A DNA stretch of 64,000 bases from Prosthecobacter dejongeii (GTDB taxonomy: Bacteria > Verrucomicrobiota > Verrucomicrobiia > Verrucomicrobiales > Verrucomicrobiaceae), in the NCBI RefSeq assembly GCF_014203045.1, contig NZ_JACHIF010000004.1, positions 228,943 to 292,942 of the forward strand, in the 5' to 3' direction. A program made the position numbers and the translations under genes. Shown here piece after piece: positions 56,983-64,000 of the stretch (positions are counted from its first letter, which is position 1; each line of letters opens with the position of its first letter). A model generated the notes under the pieces. It did no database searches. It had not been told where the DNA came from and saw only the letters and a list, made by a program, of their open reading frames with translations.

Positions 56983-57571
56983 GCGCATTGGGACAACGCG
57001 CCCTACCCTGGGAGAGTGCAGGCAGGAGTGCCTGCATCACCTGGGGGATGGAGGAGCACGAAAGGTGCGGAGGATACGGAATGGTTTGGGGGCTTGTGAA
57101 GAGGGATGCTGCGCATCCTAGATTTAGATGCGGGCAGGAGTGCCCACGCTCCTCTCGGGGTTTGTTGGAAGCGGGGAGATGTTTTTGTTATGAGCGGATT
57201 TGGGCGGACTTGAGAGTCCAGCGCGTTGGGACAATGCTCCCTACCGGGGAAGTGCAGGCAGGAGTGCCTGCATCACCTGGGGGATGGAGGACCACGGATG
57301 TTGCGGAAGACACGGAATGCTTTGGGGGCTTGTGAAGAGGGATGCTGCGCATCCTAGATTTAGATGCGGGCAGGAGTGCCCACGCTCCTCTCGGGGCTTC
57401 TTGGAAGCGGGGAGATGTTTTTGTTATGAGCGGATCTGAGCAGTTAAAGGAGGGGGGCTGAGCGTTGGGACAACGCTCCCTACCGAGGGGTCTTGTGGAG
57501 AGGGCGGGGTGAGGCGTGGGCTGAATGCGGGGGGCCGGAGCGTTGGGACAACGCTTCCTACCTGGGGGGAT
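56983..57571. repeat. cluster of tandem REP-like palindromic repeats
   Basis: Two near-identical units of about 238-240 bp start at 56983 and 57221, with truncated copies at 57461 and 57539. Each unit holds several perfect small palindromes: AGCGTTG-GGA-CAACGCT followed by CCTACC (best at 57461 and 57539), GCAGGCA-GGAG-TGCCTGC, GGATGC-TGC-GCATCC and GGGCA-GGAG-TGCCC. No coding sequence is supported. The remaining bases to 57749 show nothing recognisable. Confidence 0.85.
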
Positions 57572-57749
57572 GGAGCGGCTTGTTTTGGCCGGGGGGATTT
57601 TATCGAGTTAAAGCTCTTGAGTACTTTGGCTTGGTCTTTGGATGGGGGCTTCTGGACCTAACGGGAAGTGTGTTGCGATTGCTGATTTGGTGGGCGGCGG
57701 GGGGCTCTGCCTGGGCTGGTTGGTTAGGCTAAGGGTGAGCCTGGGGGCT

Positions 57750-58172
57750 TCAGTCGTTGGGTTCGGCTGGGTATTGGACGGGTGGCTGGCCGATTTTGGA
57801 GTGGGCTTTTTTATAGCCTTTTTGATGGTCGGACTCTTGGACCTTTCGGCAGGTGAGGAGGAACAACCATTCGTCGCCGTAATCGAAGAGGAAGATCATT
57901 TTTCGCCGAGGGCGGAAGACTTTGGAGATGGGTGTGTTTTTGACTCCTATGTCGGTTTCTTTGACCTCTTCCCCCATGTCGGCAAAGAGGCTGTAGGTCT
58001 CTTTGCTCTGGTAGGGATTTTTGACGTTGTCACCAAACTCGAAGGCGTGATCAAAGTCGAATTTTATGGTCTTGATGATGAATGCTGCCAGATCATACAG
58101 GGAGAGTTCGCCGTCGATTGCGAGCTCGGCTTGGAAATCTTCATGTTGGAGGGTGAGATGCTATTCTTTCAT
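57750..58172 (-). pseudogene. pRiA4b ORF-3-like protein gene with amber stop at codon 4
   Basis: On the minus strand the frame reads ATG AAA GAA TAG at 58172-58161 and then stays open for about 136 codons: HLTLQHEDFQAELAIDG, LSLYDLAAFIIKTIKFDFDH, KMIFLFDYGDEWLFLL and GQPPVQYP. The order (Leu-rich start, DH, FDYGDEW, PPVQYP) matches the plasmid pRiA4b ORF-3/IS1096 passenger family, whose members start with a similar strand where the TAG would be Tyr. No other start occurs before the ATG at 57977, which would lose half the domain. It is therefore a probable pseudogene, or a sequencing error, inserted between csb3 and cas4-cas1. Confidence 0.7.
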
Positions 58173-58253
58173 CCAGGGAAAAAAGAAGGGGGAACTCTCT
58201 CAGTCAATGGGAACGAAGAGACCGAGACCGAAGTTGGATGTGTAATGAGTGGC

Positions 58254-59351
58254 CTACACAGCCGTTGCTGGGGTGAAGTTCCGAAATTTGCCCTGGGTGA
58301 AGCGTTCACAACGATAGAGACGAAAAACTCCACGCGGCGAGAGCTGGCAGTGATCTGGTTTGTCTTCTTGGCTTTCTGCTAAGGCGATTAGGCTGCGGGT
58401 GGTGGCAATGTCGATGGGAATATCCCACAAGGGCCAAGTCCAAGTGGTGGCTTTATCAATGTCTGTGAAGCCCGTAGTGCGGAGACCGGATTGGCGAGGA
58501 TGGACGGGGTGGAGTGCAAGCCCAGTGACTGCGAGGGCATTGGCTCCGATCATGCCGCCCTGCTTTTTGCGCTCTGGGTCGCCGCTAGGATTGCGCCAGC
58601 GAAGGGCGTAACGCACGTCATCAAGGGGATCCAAACGCAGACTGAGTGATTCAGTGGGATCGTCGTAGACCCATGGAGCAAAAAGCGTCTTGGTAATGTG
58701 CTCCGGGGCGAGGGAAAGAAGTTGGTTAGCCATGATACCAAGGAAGTGCTGGTGGCCTGCACCACGCACGGTGCGAAAGGCGGTGTCTTCGGCGAGGCCT
58801 TCGTCATCTTCACAGGCGCTGCTGCATAAGGCGGCTAGGGTGGCAGCGTGGAAAGATTGCTCATGTGCCGTGGCTTGAGCTTGCAATTCCCAAGCACGCC
58901 ACTCTGGAGCTTTGAACTTGGTATCAGGACCGTAGTTAAGGTGTGGGGCGGCGTGCTCAAGCCAACGCACTCGTAGTTTGGTGATCTCGGAATTGAAGGC
59001 TACCTTGCGATCTTTGAGGTCGGTTTTGGTGAGGCTTTTGTCTTTCTCGGCTTGTTTAAGGCTGACCTCGATTTGCTCAATGCGGGTGCGGAGTAGTTCG
59101 CGCGCAGTCAGTCCGGCACTGGGATCAGTTGGTCCGCCAATGAGGGCGGTGTGCAGGCTTTCCACAAGCTCGGCCTTGGTGAGTGGATGTGAGGTGTGTA
59201 GTCTGGCTTTCTCGGTCCGTAAGTCCCATGAGAGCTTTGGCTTCCAATCGGGATGATGATGGGCGAGGAGGCGGAGGGTGCCGAGGGCGGCGAGGTAGCC
59301 GACGCTGTTGCTGCCTTTGAGGCCGATGAGTTGAAGAGTGTGGGTGCTCAT
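58254..59351 (-). CDS. csb3: type I-G CRISPR-associated protein Csb3 (Cas8-like large subunit)
   Basis: Putative large subunit of the I-G interference complex, 365 residues. The frame opens at 59462, but ATG 59351 (MSTHTLQLIGLKGSNSVGYL) overlaps the cas3 stop as ATGA, exactly as at the other two junctions, and starts the conserved N-terminus (GLKGSNSVGYLAALGTLRLL). It matches the GSU0052/Csb3 group in size and place; the related Csx17 protein of other I-G loci is about twice as long. It would help recognise PAM and recruit Cas3. A 1.4-kb gap with repeats and a pseudogene separates it from cas4-cas1. Confidence 0.82.
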   Translation of the reverse strand: MSTHTLQLIGLKGSNSVGYLAALGTLRLLAHHHPDWKPKLSWDLRTEKARLHTSHPLTKAELVESLHTALIGGPTDPSAGLTARELLRTRIEQIEVSLKQAEKDKSLTKTDLKDRKVAFNSEITKLRVRWLEHAAPHLNYGPDTKFKAPEWRAWELQAQATAHEQSFHAATLAALCSSACEDDEGLAEDTAFRTVRGAGHQHFLGIMANQLLSLAPEHITKTLFAPWVYDDPTESLSLRLDPLDDVRYALRWRNPSGDPERKKQGGMIGANALAVTGLALHPVHPRQSGLRTTGFTDIDKATTWTWPLWDIPIDIATTRSLIALAESQEDKPDHCQLSPRGVFRLYRCERFTQGKFRNFTPATAV

Positions 59352-62300
59352 GCGGGCTGGGTGATGGTTTGCTCTATCGCGCTGACTTGCTGGTCGGCGA
59401 GGCGGAAGAGGGCTTCCAGCCAGGCGAGACCCCAGGGGCCGAAGCGGTTCTGGAGTCGCCAAAATCGTTCACTAATGGCGCTGTCGAGTCGTTCAAGACC
59501 AGAGACTGCGACATGGGTAAGTGATTGCTGAGCAGCTTTGCAGGTGACGGTAAGGTTTAAGCCATGTGGGTCATTGATGACTGGTGCAAAGGGGCGGCAG
59601 TAACCGTGGTGGCTTGCGATGAGGTGAAGGATGAGGTCTTGCTCTTCGATGTCCTGCCAAAGTGCTGGGCTGCACTCGGCAAGGCGAGTGCTCAGGAGTT
59701 CGTGGCGTCCGCCTGCGGGATAGCCTGCGGCTTTGCGCTGCTCTTCAGCTTGTCGGCGAGTTGCTGGAAGGCGGGCGGACTTGGCTAAAAGCTGGTCTAT
59801 TGCGGGTGCAAAGCCTGGAGAGCCTGCGATGAGCATGGACTGAAAGCGAGGGTCGGCCTTGCCGGTGTCGTGCAGCAGTCCGGCCAGATGGAAGGCGCGG
59901 ACTATGGTCTCAGGCAGGCCCACTGCTTTAGCGTGTTGGCTGGCGCGCTTGGCTACATCTTTGCTGTGTGTTTCCAGAAGGACGGCTTGGGCGCTGCGAG
60001 AGCTGCTGAAGCTGTCGTCGGGAGTGGGATCGTCTTCTACATCAAGAGAAAGCCGATAGCGGCGGGTGCTGCGGAGGATGAACCCGGCAGGGGATAGAGG
60101 CTGATGAATGGCACGCTCTAAGCGGCGCTGGTTGTCGATCTCATCATGCAGGGCGGCACAGGCTTTGAGCAGCCATTGGTGCTCAGGGCTTTGTTTTGCG
60201 CATTCTTGTAGGCTTTTGAGAATGGCTTGGAAATGCGCCTTGGCTGGAGCAAGGTCTTCGAGCATTGGTTCAATGGAGTTGGCTTCGAGCCAAGGCTGGA
60301 GTAACTCCGGCCATTGTGGTTCATCATCCTTGGCAGTGCTGGGTTTTGGCCAGTGAGCAGTCAAGTTCTTGTGAAACCGCAAAGTGGGGCGTGCCCGAGC
60401 GCTGTGTTGGACATAATCCCCTAAATCGAGGTGAATGCTGGGGATATCCTTTCCAGCAATGTCTTCACGAAGCCAGAACAGGGCGCTGGAGTGATCGCTG
60501 AGGATAATTGTGTCTCCCTGCTTTAAGCCATCGAGCTGACGTATATTCGTAATGATGAAGCTAGAAGCTTCATTGTCATCAGCTTGTTTTTTGTGCTTGG
60601 GGTTGCTGCGCAGCGGACCACGCCAGCAAACGGCAAACAACGGCTTGTCTGATTCGGGGAGCTTGAGATCGGGTTCTTTGGAGGTATCGTCGCTATCGAG
60701 AGAGAGAGCTTTAGCCGCTTGATCGTCTTTCGTGGTGGCAAACCACTGAAGCAGAGCCCAGCGTGGGACGCTGAGGCACTCGGCGGCCGCGGGAGGGCAA
60801 AGGGCGATGTGATCAAAAAGGGCCTCTTCGTTGCCCTGGCTCGGTGGTGCTAAGTTAAGTCTCCAACACAGGCTTATCTCGGGAGCATTGGTGCTTTTGC
60901 CGTGAAGGAAAAGGCTAGGCTCGGGTTCGCAGTGCGGCTTGGGACTGGTTTGGCTCCATGCTTCAATATGGGCAGGGAGCATGGCAGGGGCATCTCGGGG
61001 CTCGAGGCGGAGCTTAGCGGCTTCGGAGGGTTCGAGAGCAGCTAGCTGTGGCTGAAGGGCGTTAATACCGAAGTCGAGTTGGTCTGCTGGGATTGTATTT
61101 AGCCAAGTCCAGGTCTCAGGAAGGGCACGAGCATAGACGGGGTCGAGATTTTTATCGTCGGCGGGTGCGGTGTTCTGATCGGCTCGGATAACAATGGTAG
61201 CGAGTGCCTGGATGGGGCGTCCACCACGATTGAGGCGGCCAAAACGCTGGCGTAAGGAACCGAGGCTGGCGCATTCGGTGACAAGCCCGTCGAAGTCCAT
61301 GTCAGCTCCTACTTCGAGGCACTGCGTAGCCACAACGAAGACCGGACCACGCTCTGGATTTTTGGCAGCGGCACCTGTGCTGAGGTGAAAAGTGGACTCC
61401 GCTTTGGCAACGATGCGATCACGGTCGTAAGGCCTCATGCGGCCCGTGAGTAGAACATGCGGTTTATCTTTGAGCAGTTCGGCAACTCTCTGTGCGGTGG
61501 CAACGCGGTTGACCAGAATGGCGATGACGCGCCGATCCTCTTTTTGAAGAGTTTTGGCTTCAGAGACGAGCTTGACGGCAAGTTTCTCCACGAAATCCCC
61601 TTGCTTGGTTCCTTCTGCGATGACGAGGCTTGCGGGTTTGCTGGCGGACCAGCGTTTGCCGAGGGTCGGATGCTGGCGGTCTGGGATAAGCTCTTCGTCG
61701 GTAGCTGGAAAACGGTCTGTGCAGGCCTCTGGCGGCGTGGCGGACATGACGACGAAGCGGAAGGGCGCGGGGAGTGCATCCTGAGCGTAGCGGCGATAGT
61801 GAGCGATGGCGTTGGCGGTCTGGAGGAACGGCTCAGCGATGTGGGCTTCATCCAAAAGGATGAGCATGTCATTCCCCACAAGGCCGGCTTGAATCGGCAG
61901 AGCACCGGGACTGGCTCCGTAGCCACGAAAGAGCAGCCGTGAGCCGAGTTGATCAACCGTCGAGCAGAGAACGAGAGGCTGGAGCGGGTTATTGCTCCAA
62001 GTTTGATCACGGAAAACGCCACCACGCAGCGTGACGACACGGAGAGGGTCTTCAGCGAAGTCTCCTGCGAGCGCACGCAAACGACAGGCAACGGCTTCGA
62101 CGATGGCTGAGTCTCTGGCTCCGGGCTTAAGGGCAGCGGTGATCTTTTCTGCACGAGCGCTGGCTTCATCCACGATGATGCGACGATCTACCACAAAGGC
62201 GATACGACGTGGGGCGGTGCGCTGCCCGGGCGGAAGATCGGCCTGGGCTGCCAGTGCGAACAGGGCGATGTCGATGCAGGCGGTCTTGCCGCTGGCAGTG

Positions 62301-62437
62301 GGCAGGGTGATAGCTTGGGGCCAGCCTTTGCCTGCATCCAGCACGCGCTGCATGAGGCGCTCTTGCCACGGAAAAGGCTCCACGCCATGCACGGCGTGGA
62401 AAAAGTCGCTGAACTGGTCTGTGGTAAGGGCGCTCAT
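59348..62437 (-). CDS. cas3: CRISPR-associated helicase-nuclease Cas3 (helicase first, HD domain last)
   Basis: Effector nuclease of 1029 residues in the GSU0051 arrangement. The SF2 helicase comes first: PWQERLMQRV, Walker A LPTASGKTACIDIA (~45-52), DEAH in LILLDEAHIAEPF (~200), SATPPE, and QRFGRLNRGG (motif VI). The HD nuclease is C-terminal: AFHLAGLLHDTGKADPRFQ (His ~850, His-Asp ~856-857), GGRHE (~912) and ASHHGY (~943). In standard I-A to I-F Cas3 the HD domain is N-terminal. Start ATG 62437 overlaps the csb2 stop as ATGA. Confidence 0.95.
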   Translation of the reverse strand: MSALTTDQFSDFFHAVHGVEPFPWQERLMQRVLDAGKGWPQAITLPTASGKTACIDIALFALAAQADLPPGQRTAPRRIAFVVDRRIIVDEASARAEKITAALKPGARDSAIVEAVACRLRALAGDFAEDPLRVVTLRGGVFRDQTWSNNPLQPLVLCSTVDQLGSRLLFRGYGASPGALPIQAGLVGNDMLILLDEAHIAEPFLQTANAIAHYRRYAQDALPAPFRFVVMSATPPEACTDRFPATDEELIPDRQHPTLGKRWSASKPASLVIAEGTKQGDFVEKLAVKLVSEAKTLQKEDRRVIAILVNRVATAQRVAELLKDKPHVLLTGRMRPYDRDRIVAKAESTFHLSTGAAAKNPERGPVFVVATQCLEVGADMDFDGLVTECASLGSLRQRFGRLNRGGRPIQALATIVIRADQNTAPADDKNLDPVYARALPETWTWLNTIPADQLDFGINALQPQLAALEPSEAAKLRLEPRDAPAMLPAHIEAWSQTSPKPHCEPEPSLFLHGKSTNAPEISLCWRLNLAPPSQGNEEALFDHIALCPPAAAECLSVPRWALLQWFATTKDDQAAKALSLDSDDTSKEPDLKLPESDKPLFAVCWRGPLRSNPKHKKQADDNEASSFIITNIRQLDGLKQGDTIILSDHSSALFWLREDIAGKDIPSIHLDLGDYVQHSARARPTLRFHKNLTAHWPKPSTAKDDEPQWPELLQPWLEANSIEPMLEDLAPAKAHFQAILKSLQECAKQSPEHQWLLKACAALHDEIDNQRRLERAIHQPLSPAGFILRSTRRYRLSLDVEDDPTPDDSFSSSRSAQAVLLETHSKDVAKRASQHAKAVGLPETIVRAFHLAGLLHDTGKADPRFQSMLIAGSPGFAPAIDQLLAKSARLPATRRQAEEQRKAAGYPAGGRHELLSTRLAECSPALWQDIEEQDLILHLIASHHGYCRPFAPVINDPHGLNLTVTCKAAQQSLTHVAVSGLERLDSAISERFWRLQNRFGPWGLAWLEALFRLADQQVSAIEQTITQPA

Positions 62438-63924
62438 GCAAAGGCTCCGGTGAGGGGTCGAAATAGGCCATAACCACGATACCGGCCTGCGCCCAGCATG
62501 AGGGGGCCATGCACTTCATCCGTGAAGGTGATGGCAACATGGCTGTGATGAATGTTGCCCCCTGATTTACGCTGAAGGCAGGGAAAGCCGCGATTTGCAG
62601 GGCTGCCCTGATGGGCGGAGACAGGCATGATGTGGACGGAGCGAATGATGTTCTCCGGCAGGCCGACATGTTTGCAGGCTTGCAAAACCATTTTCTCGAT
62701 TTCGTCGTAGGCATCTTCACCTCGTCCCTTTGGATGACGATCAAAGGCCATAGGGGTGACGGTGGCCCAACGTTTGCTGGGTTGAGTCCAAAGCTCTGGA
62801 ACCAGAGTCTGCGGACGGGAGGATTCGGCAAGTTCTAGCTGCATTTCACCAATTTTCCCGAGGACGAGCTTCAGTGTGCGTGGCTCGCCATCGTCAAAAA
62901 AAATGGAATGGAGAAGAGGACTTTGCAGGTCTGTAGGCAGAGCGAGGGCGAAACCCATAATGCGGCCATCACCATGATTGTGACCGACGTTTGCCAAAGG
63001 TAGGAAGGAGAGATGGGGGCGGTCAGTGGGTTGGCCAGGCCGACTATGGCCCGAGAGCCACTCCGGCGCGGGCTGTTCAGGACAGATGGCCATGAGGGTA
63101 TCTCGCAGGGCTCGGGTGAGCTGGCCTGTGCTCTCGAGGCCAAAGCGGCGTCCCCCAGTCTGGCGAAGCACAATGAGATCAGAGGAAAAAACGGTGTGGT
63201 GGCTGGAATCGGTCTGCTCTGGCCGGTTAGAGTCTAAGTCATAGGAGCCCCACATAACAGGCTTGGGCCGGAGACCTTGAACGAAAAGGCGTTCAAGCTC
63301 ATCAAATCGTCCCGGATTTGGGATGCGGAGGCGGCTTGCCGTGAGACGAGTGGAACCGGGCTTCCAAAGGGGCAGGCTTTTAGCTTGGTCAGGCACTATG
63401 TCTGTTAGCCAGCACTCGACGGGCGATGAGGAGTGGCCCAAGTAGGTGACCCGGCTGCAAAGATCGGCTAGAGCGCTGCGCTCGGTGGGAGGAGGATCGG
63501 TTGGCCAGACGAAGGCAACAAGAGTTGGATCTATGCCCTCAACTAAGTGCAATGGCCGCACAGCAGGGAAGAAACGAGGCTGCTTACCACGTTTTTCAGG
63601 AAGGACGGAGAGGCCATCGTCGATGACATCGTTCGAGGTCTTATCATCAACTTTCCTCGGGGTGACTGCGTCGTTGGTGGGAACGAAGACAGTTACGACA
63701 TCGCGGTGCTGGATCTCAGAAACAGCTCGCAATTCAGGTGCGGGCTGCTCCTCCAGCCAATGGAGGGCAGCCTGAGCTGCGGGCGAGCGATGAGTTTCAC
63801 CCCAGGCGGCGACCAGGGCCATATAGAGTCGGTCAGGGTGCGGCGGCCACTCAGCTAACTTGTAGCTGCTGGGATGTGTGGCCACGGCTCGCCCCATGAG
63901 GTAGCGAACGCAGATGGTGATCAT
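62434..63924 (-). CDS. csb2: type I-G protein Csb2 (Cas5-Cas6 fusion)
   Basis: GSU0054-type protein of 496 residues that combines a Cas5-like N-terminal RAMP domain and a Cas6-like C-terminal RAMP domain, serving complex assembly and crRNA processing. KLAEWPPHPDRLYMALVAAW is the hallmark N-terminal block; the glycine-rich loop GPLMLGAGRYRGYGLFRPL near the C-terminus is the Cas6 signature. IHHSHVAITF contributes a His pair that might act in cleavage. It overlaps both csb1 and cas3 by four bases (ATGA). Confidence 0.93.
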   Translation of the reverse strand: MITICVRYLMGRAVATHPSSYKLAEWPPHPDRLYMALVAAWGETHRSPAAQAALHWLEEQPAPELRAVSEIQHRDVVTVFVPTNDAVTPRKVDDKTSNDVIDDGLSVLPEKRGKQPRFFPAVRPLHLVEGIDPTLVAFVWPTDPPPTERSALADLCSRVTYLGHSSSPVECWLTDIVPDQAKSLPLWKPGSTRLTASRLRIPNPGRFDELERLFVQGLRPKPVMWGSYDLDSNRPEQTDSSHHTVFSSDLIVLRQTGGRRFGLESTGQLTRALRDTLMAICPEQPAPEWLSGHSRPGQPTDRPHLSFLPLANVGHNHGDGRIMGFALALPTDLQSPLLHSIFFDDGEPRTLKLVLGKIGEMQLELAESSRPQTLVPELWTQPSKRWATVTPMAFDRHPKGRGEDAYDEIEKMVLQACKHVGLPENIIRSVHIMPVSAHQGSPANRGFPCLQRKSGGNIHHSHVAITFTDEVHGPLMLGAGRYRGYGLFRPLTGAFA

Positions 63925-64000
63925 GGCTCAGTAGTGGATTTAGCGGAAAGCGCCTGACTGCGACGAATGAGTTCCACTAGCTGGGGGGAGGCTTGCAGCT
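63921..64000 (-). CDS. csb1: C-terminal end of the gene upstream of csb2, presumably csb1 (cas7)
   Basis: Only the last 25 codons are in the window: they read LQASPQLVELIRRSQALSAK followed by STTEP and a TGA that overlaps the csb2 ATG (ATGA). This junction matches the other two in the operon, and csb1 (GSU0053, the Cas7 backbone protein) is the expected gene before csb2 in I-G loci. The stretch is too short to identify the family from sequence alone. Confidence 0.55.
   Translation of the reverse strand, partial: LQASPQLVELIRRSQALSAKSTTEP

Noticed and set aside
56681-57439. Several plus-strand frames over the REP-like units
   Set aside because: They translate the palindromic repeats twice over and have no homology-like features or ribosome binding sites.
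57642-58382. 246-codon plus-strand frame between csb3 and the repeats
   Set aside because: It is antisense to the pRiA4b ORF-3-like remnant and to the csb3 3' end; the minus-strand reading has recognisable family motifs.
58254-59462. Longer csb3 starting at 59462
   Set aside because: The extra 37 residues overlap cas3 out of frame and are Arg/Pro-rich; ATG 59351 gives the ATGA junction seen elsewhere in the operon and the conserved N-terminus.

Overview
The window looks like a chromosomal segment of a Verrucomicrobiota bacterium (Prosthecobacter/Verrucomicrobium-like). This is inferred from gene content: three exported Cys-type sulfatases, a large DUF1587/1592/1588/1585 cytochrome-like protein, a DUF1080 (3-keto-disaccharide hydrolase) protein, SMP-30 and ceramidase-type exported proteins, a squalene-synthase-like enzyme, a bacterial dynamin, and mostly weak Shine-Dalgarno sequences. 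No rRNA, tRNA, insertion sequence or phage gene was recognised.

Left part (1-18.2 kb): the 3' end of nuoN; a plus-strand run of exported hydrolases (esterase, SMP-30-like protein, ceramidase-like protein, an SGNH + alpha/beta hydrolase fusion); a squalene/phytoene synthase; a lipoprotein polysaccharide deacetylase; a small basic protein; a LysR regulator whose start codon is exactly the loop of a 13-bp hairpin; the DUF1592-type protein; and a membrane-anchored M28-like protein. A minus-strand gene then fuses the same two domains that are separate genes at 782-2564. A NitT/TauT-type ABC transporter operon follows.

Middle (18.2-47.9 kb): a flavin-dependent halogenase-like oxidoreductase; a sulfatase and phosphodiesterase pair; the threonine catabolic operon tdh-kbl; gpsA; a compact sialic-acid cluster (AGE-type epimerase, NanA-type lyase, exo-sialidase) closed by a strong terminator; a second polysaccharide deacetylase; a dynamin GTPase; a large uncharacterised protein; an S9 peptidase carrying a pVHL-like beta domain; two convergent sulfatases; a minus-strand operon ADH-nfeD-floA-isomerase-sulfatase; an alpha/beta hydrolase; a DEAD-box helicase; an ArsR-AHSA1 pair with a palindromic operator over the arsR-type start codon; a YghX-like hydrolase; and the DUF1080 protein.

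Right part (47.9-64 kb): a complete-looking type I-G (formerly I-U) CRISPR-Cas locus, except that csb1 runs off the right edge. All cas genes are on the minus strand in the order csb1-csb2-cas3-csb3 (4-bp ATGA overlaps), a 1.4-kb interruption, then cas4-cas1 fusion and cas2, followed by a putative leader and an array of 84 full repeats with 83 spacers plus one degenerate terminal repeat. The interruption holds a cluster of palindromic REP-like repeats and a pRiA4b ORF-3-like pseudogene with an amber codon at position 4. Notable details of the locus are a Cas4 domain enlarged by proline/threonine-rich insertions, two spacers that differ by one base over their shared 37 nt, and one spacer that is a perfect 12-bp terminator-like hairpin and might limit expression of the older two thirds of the array.
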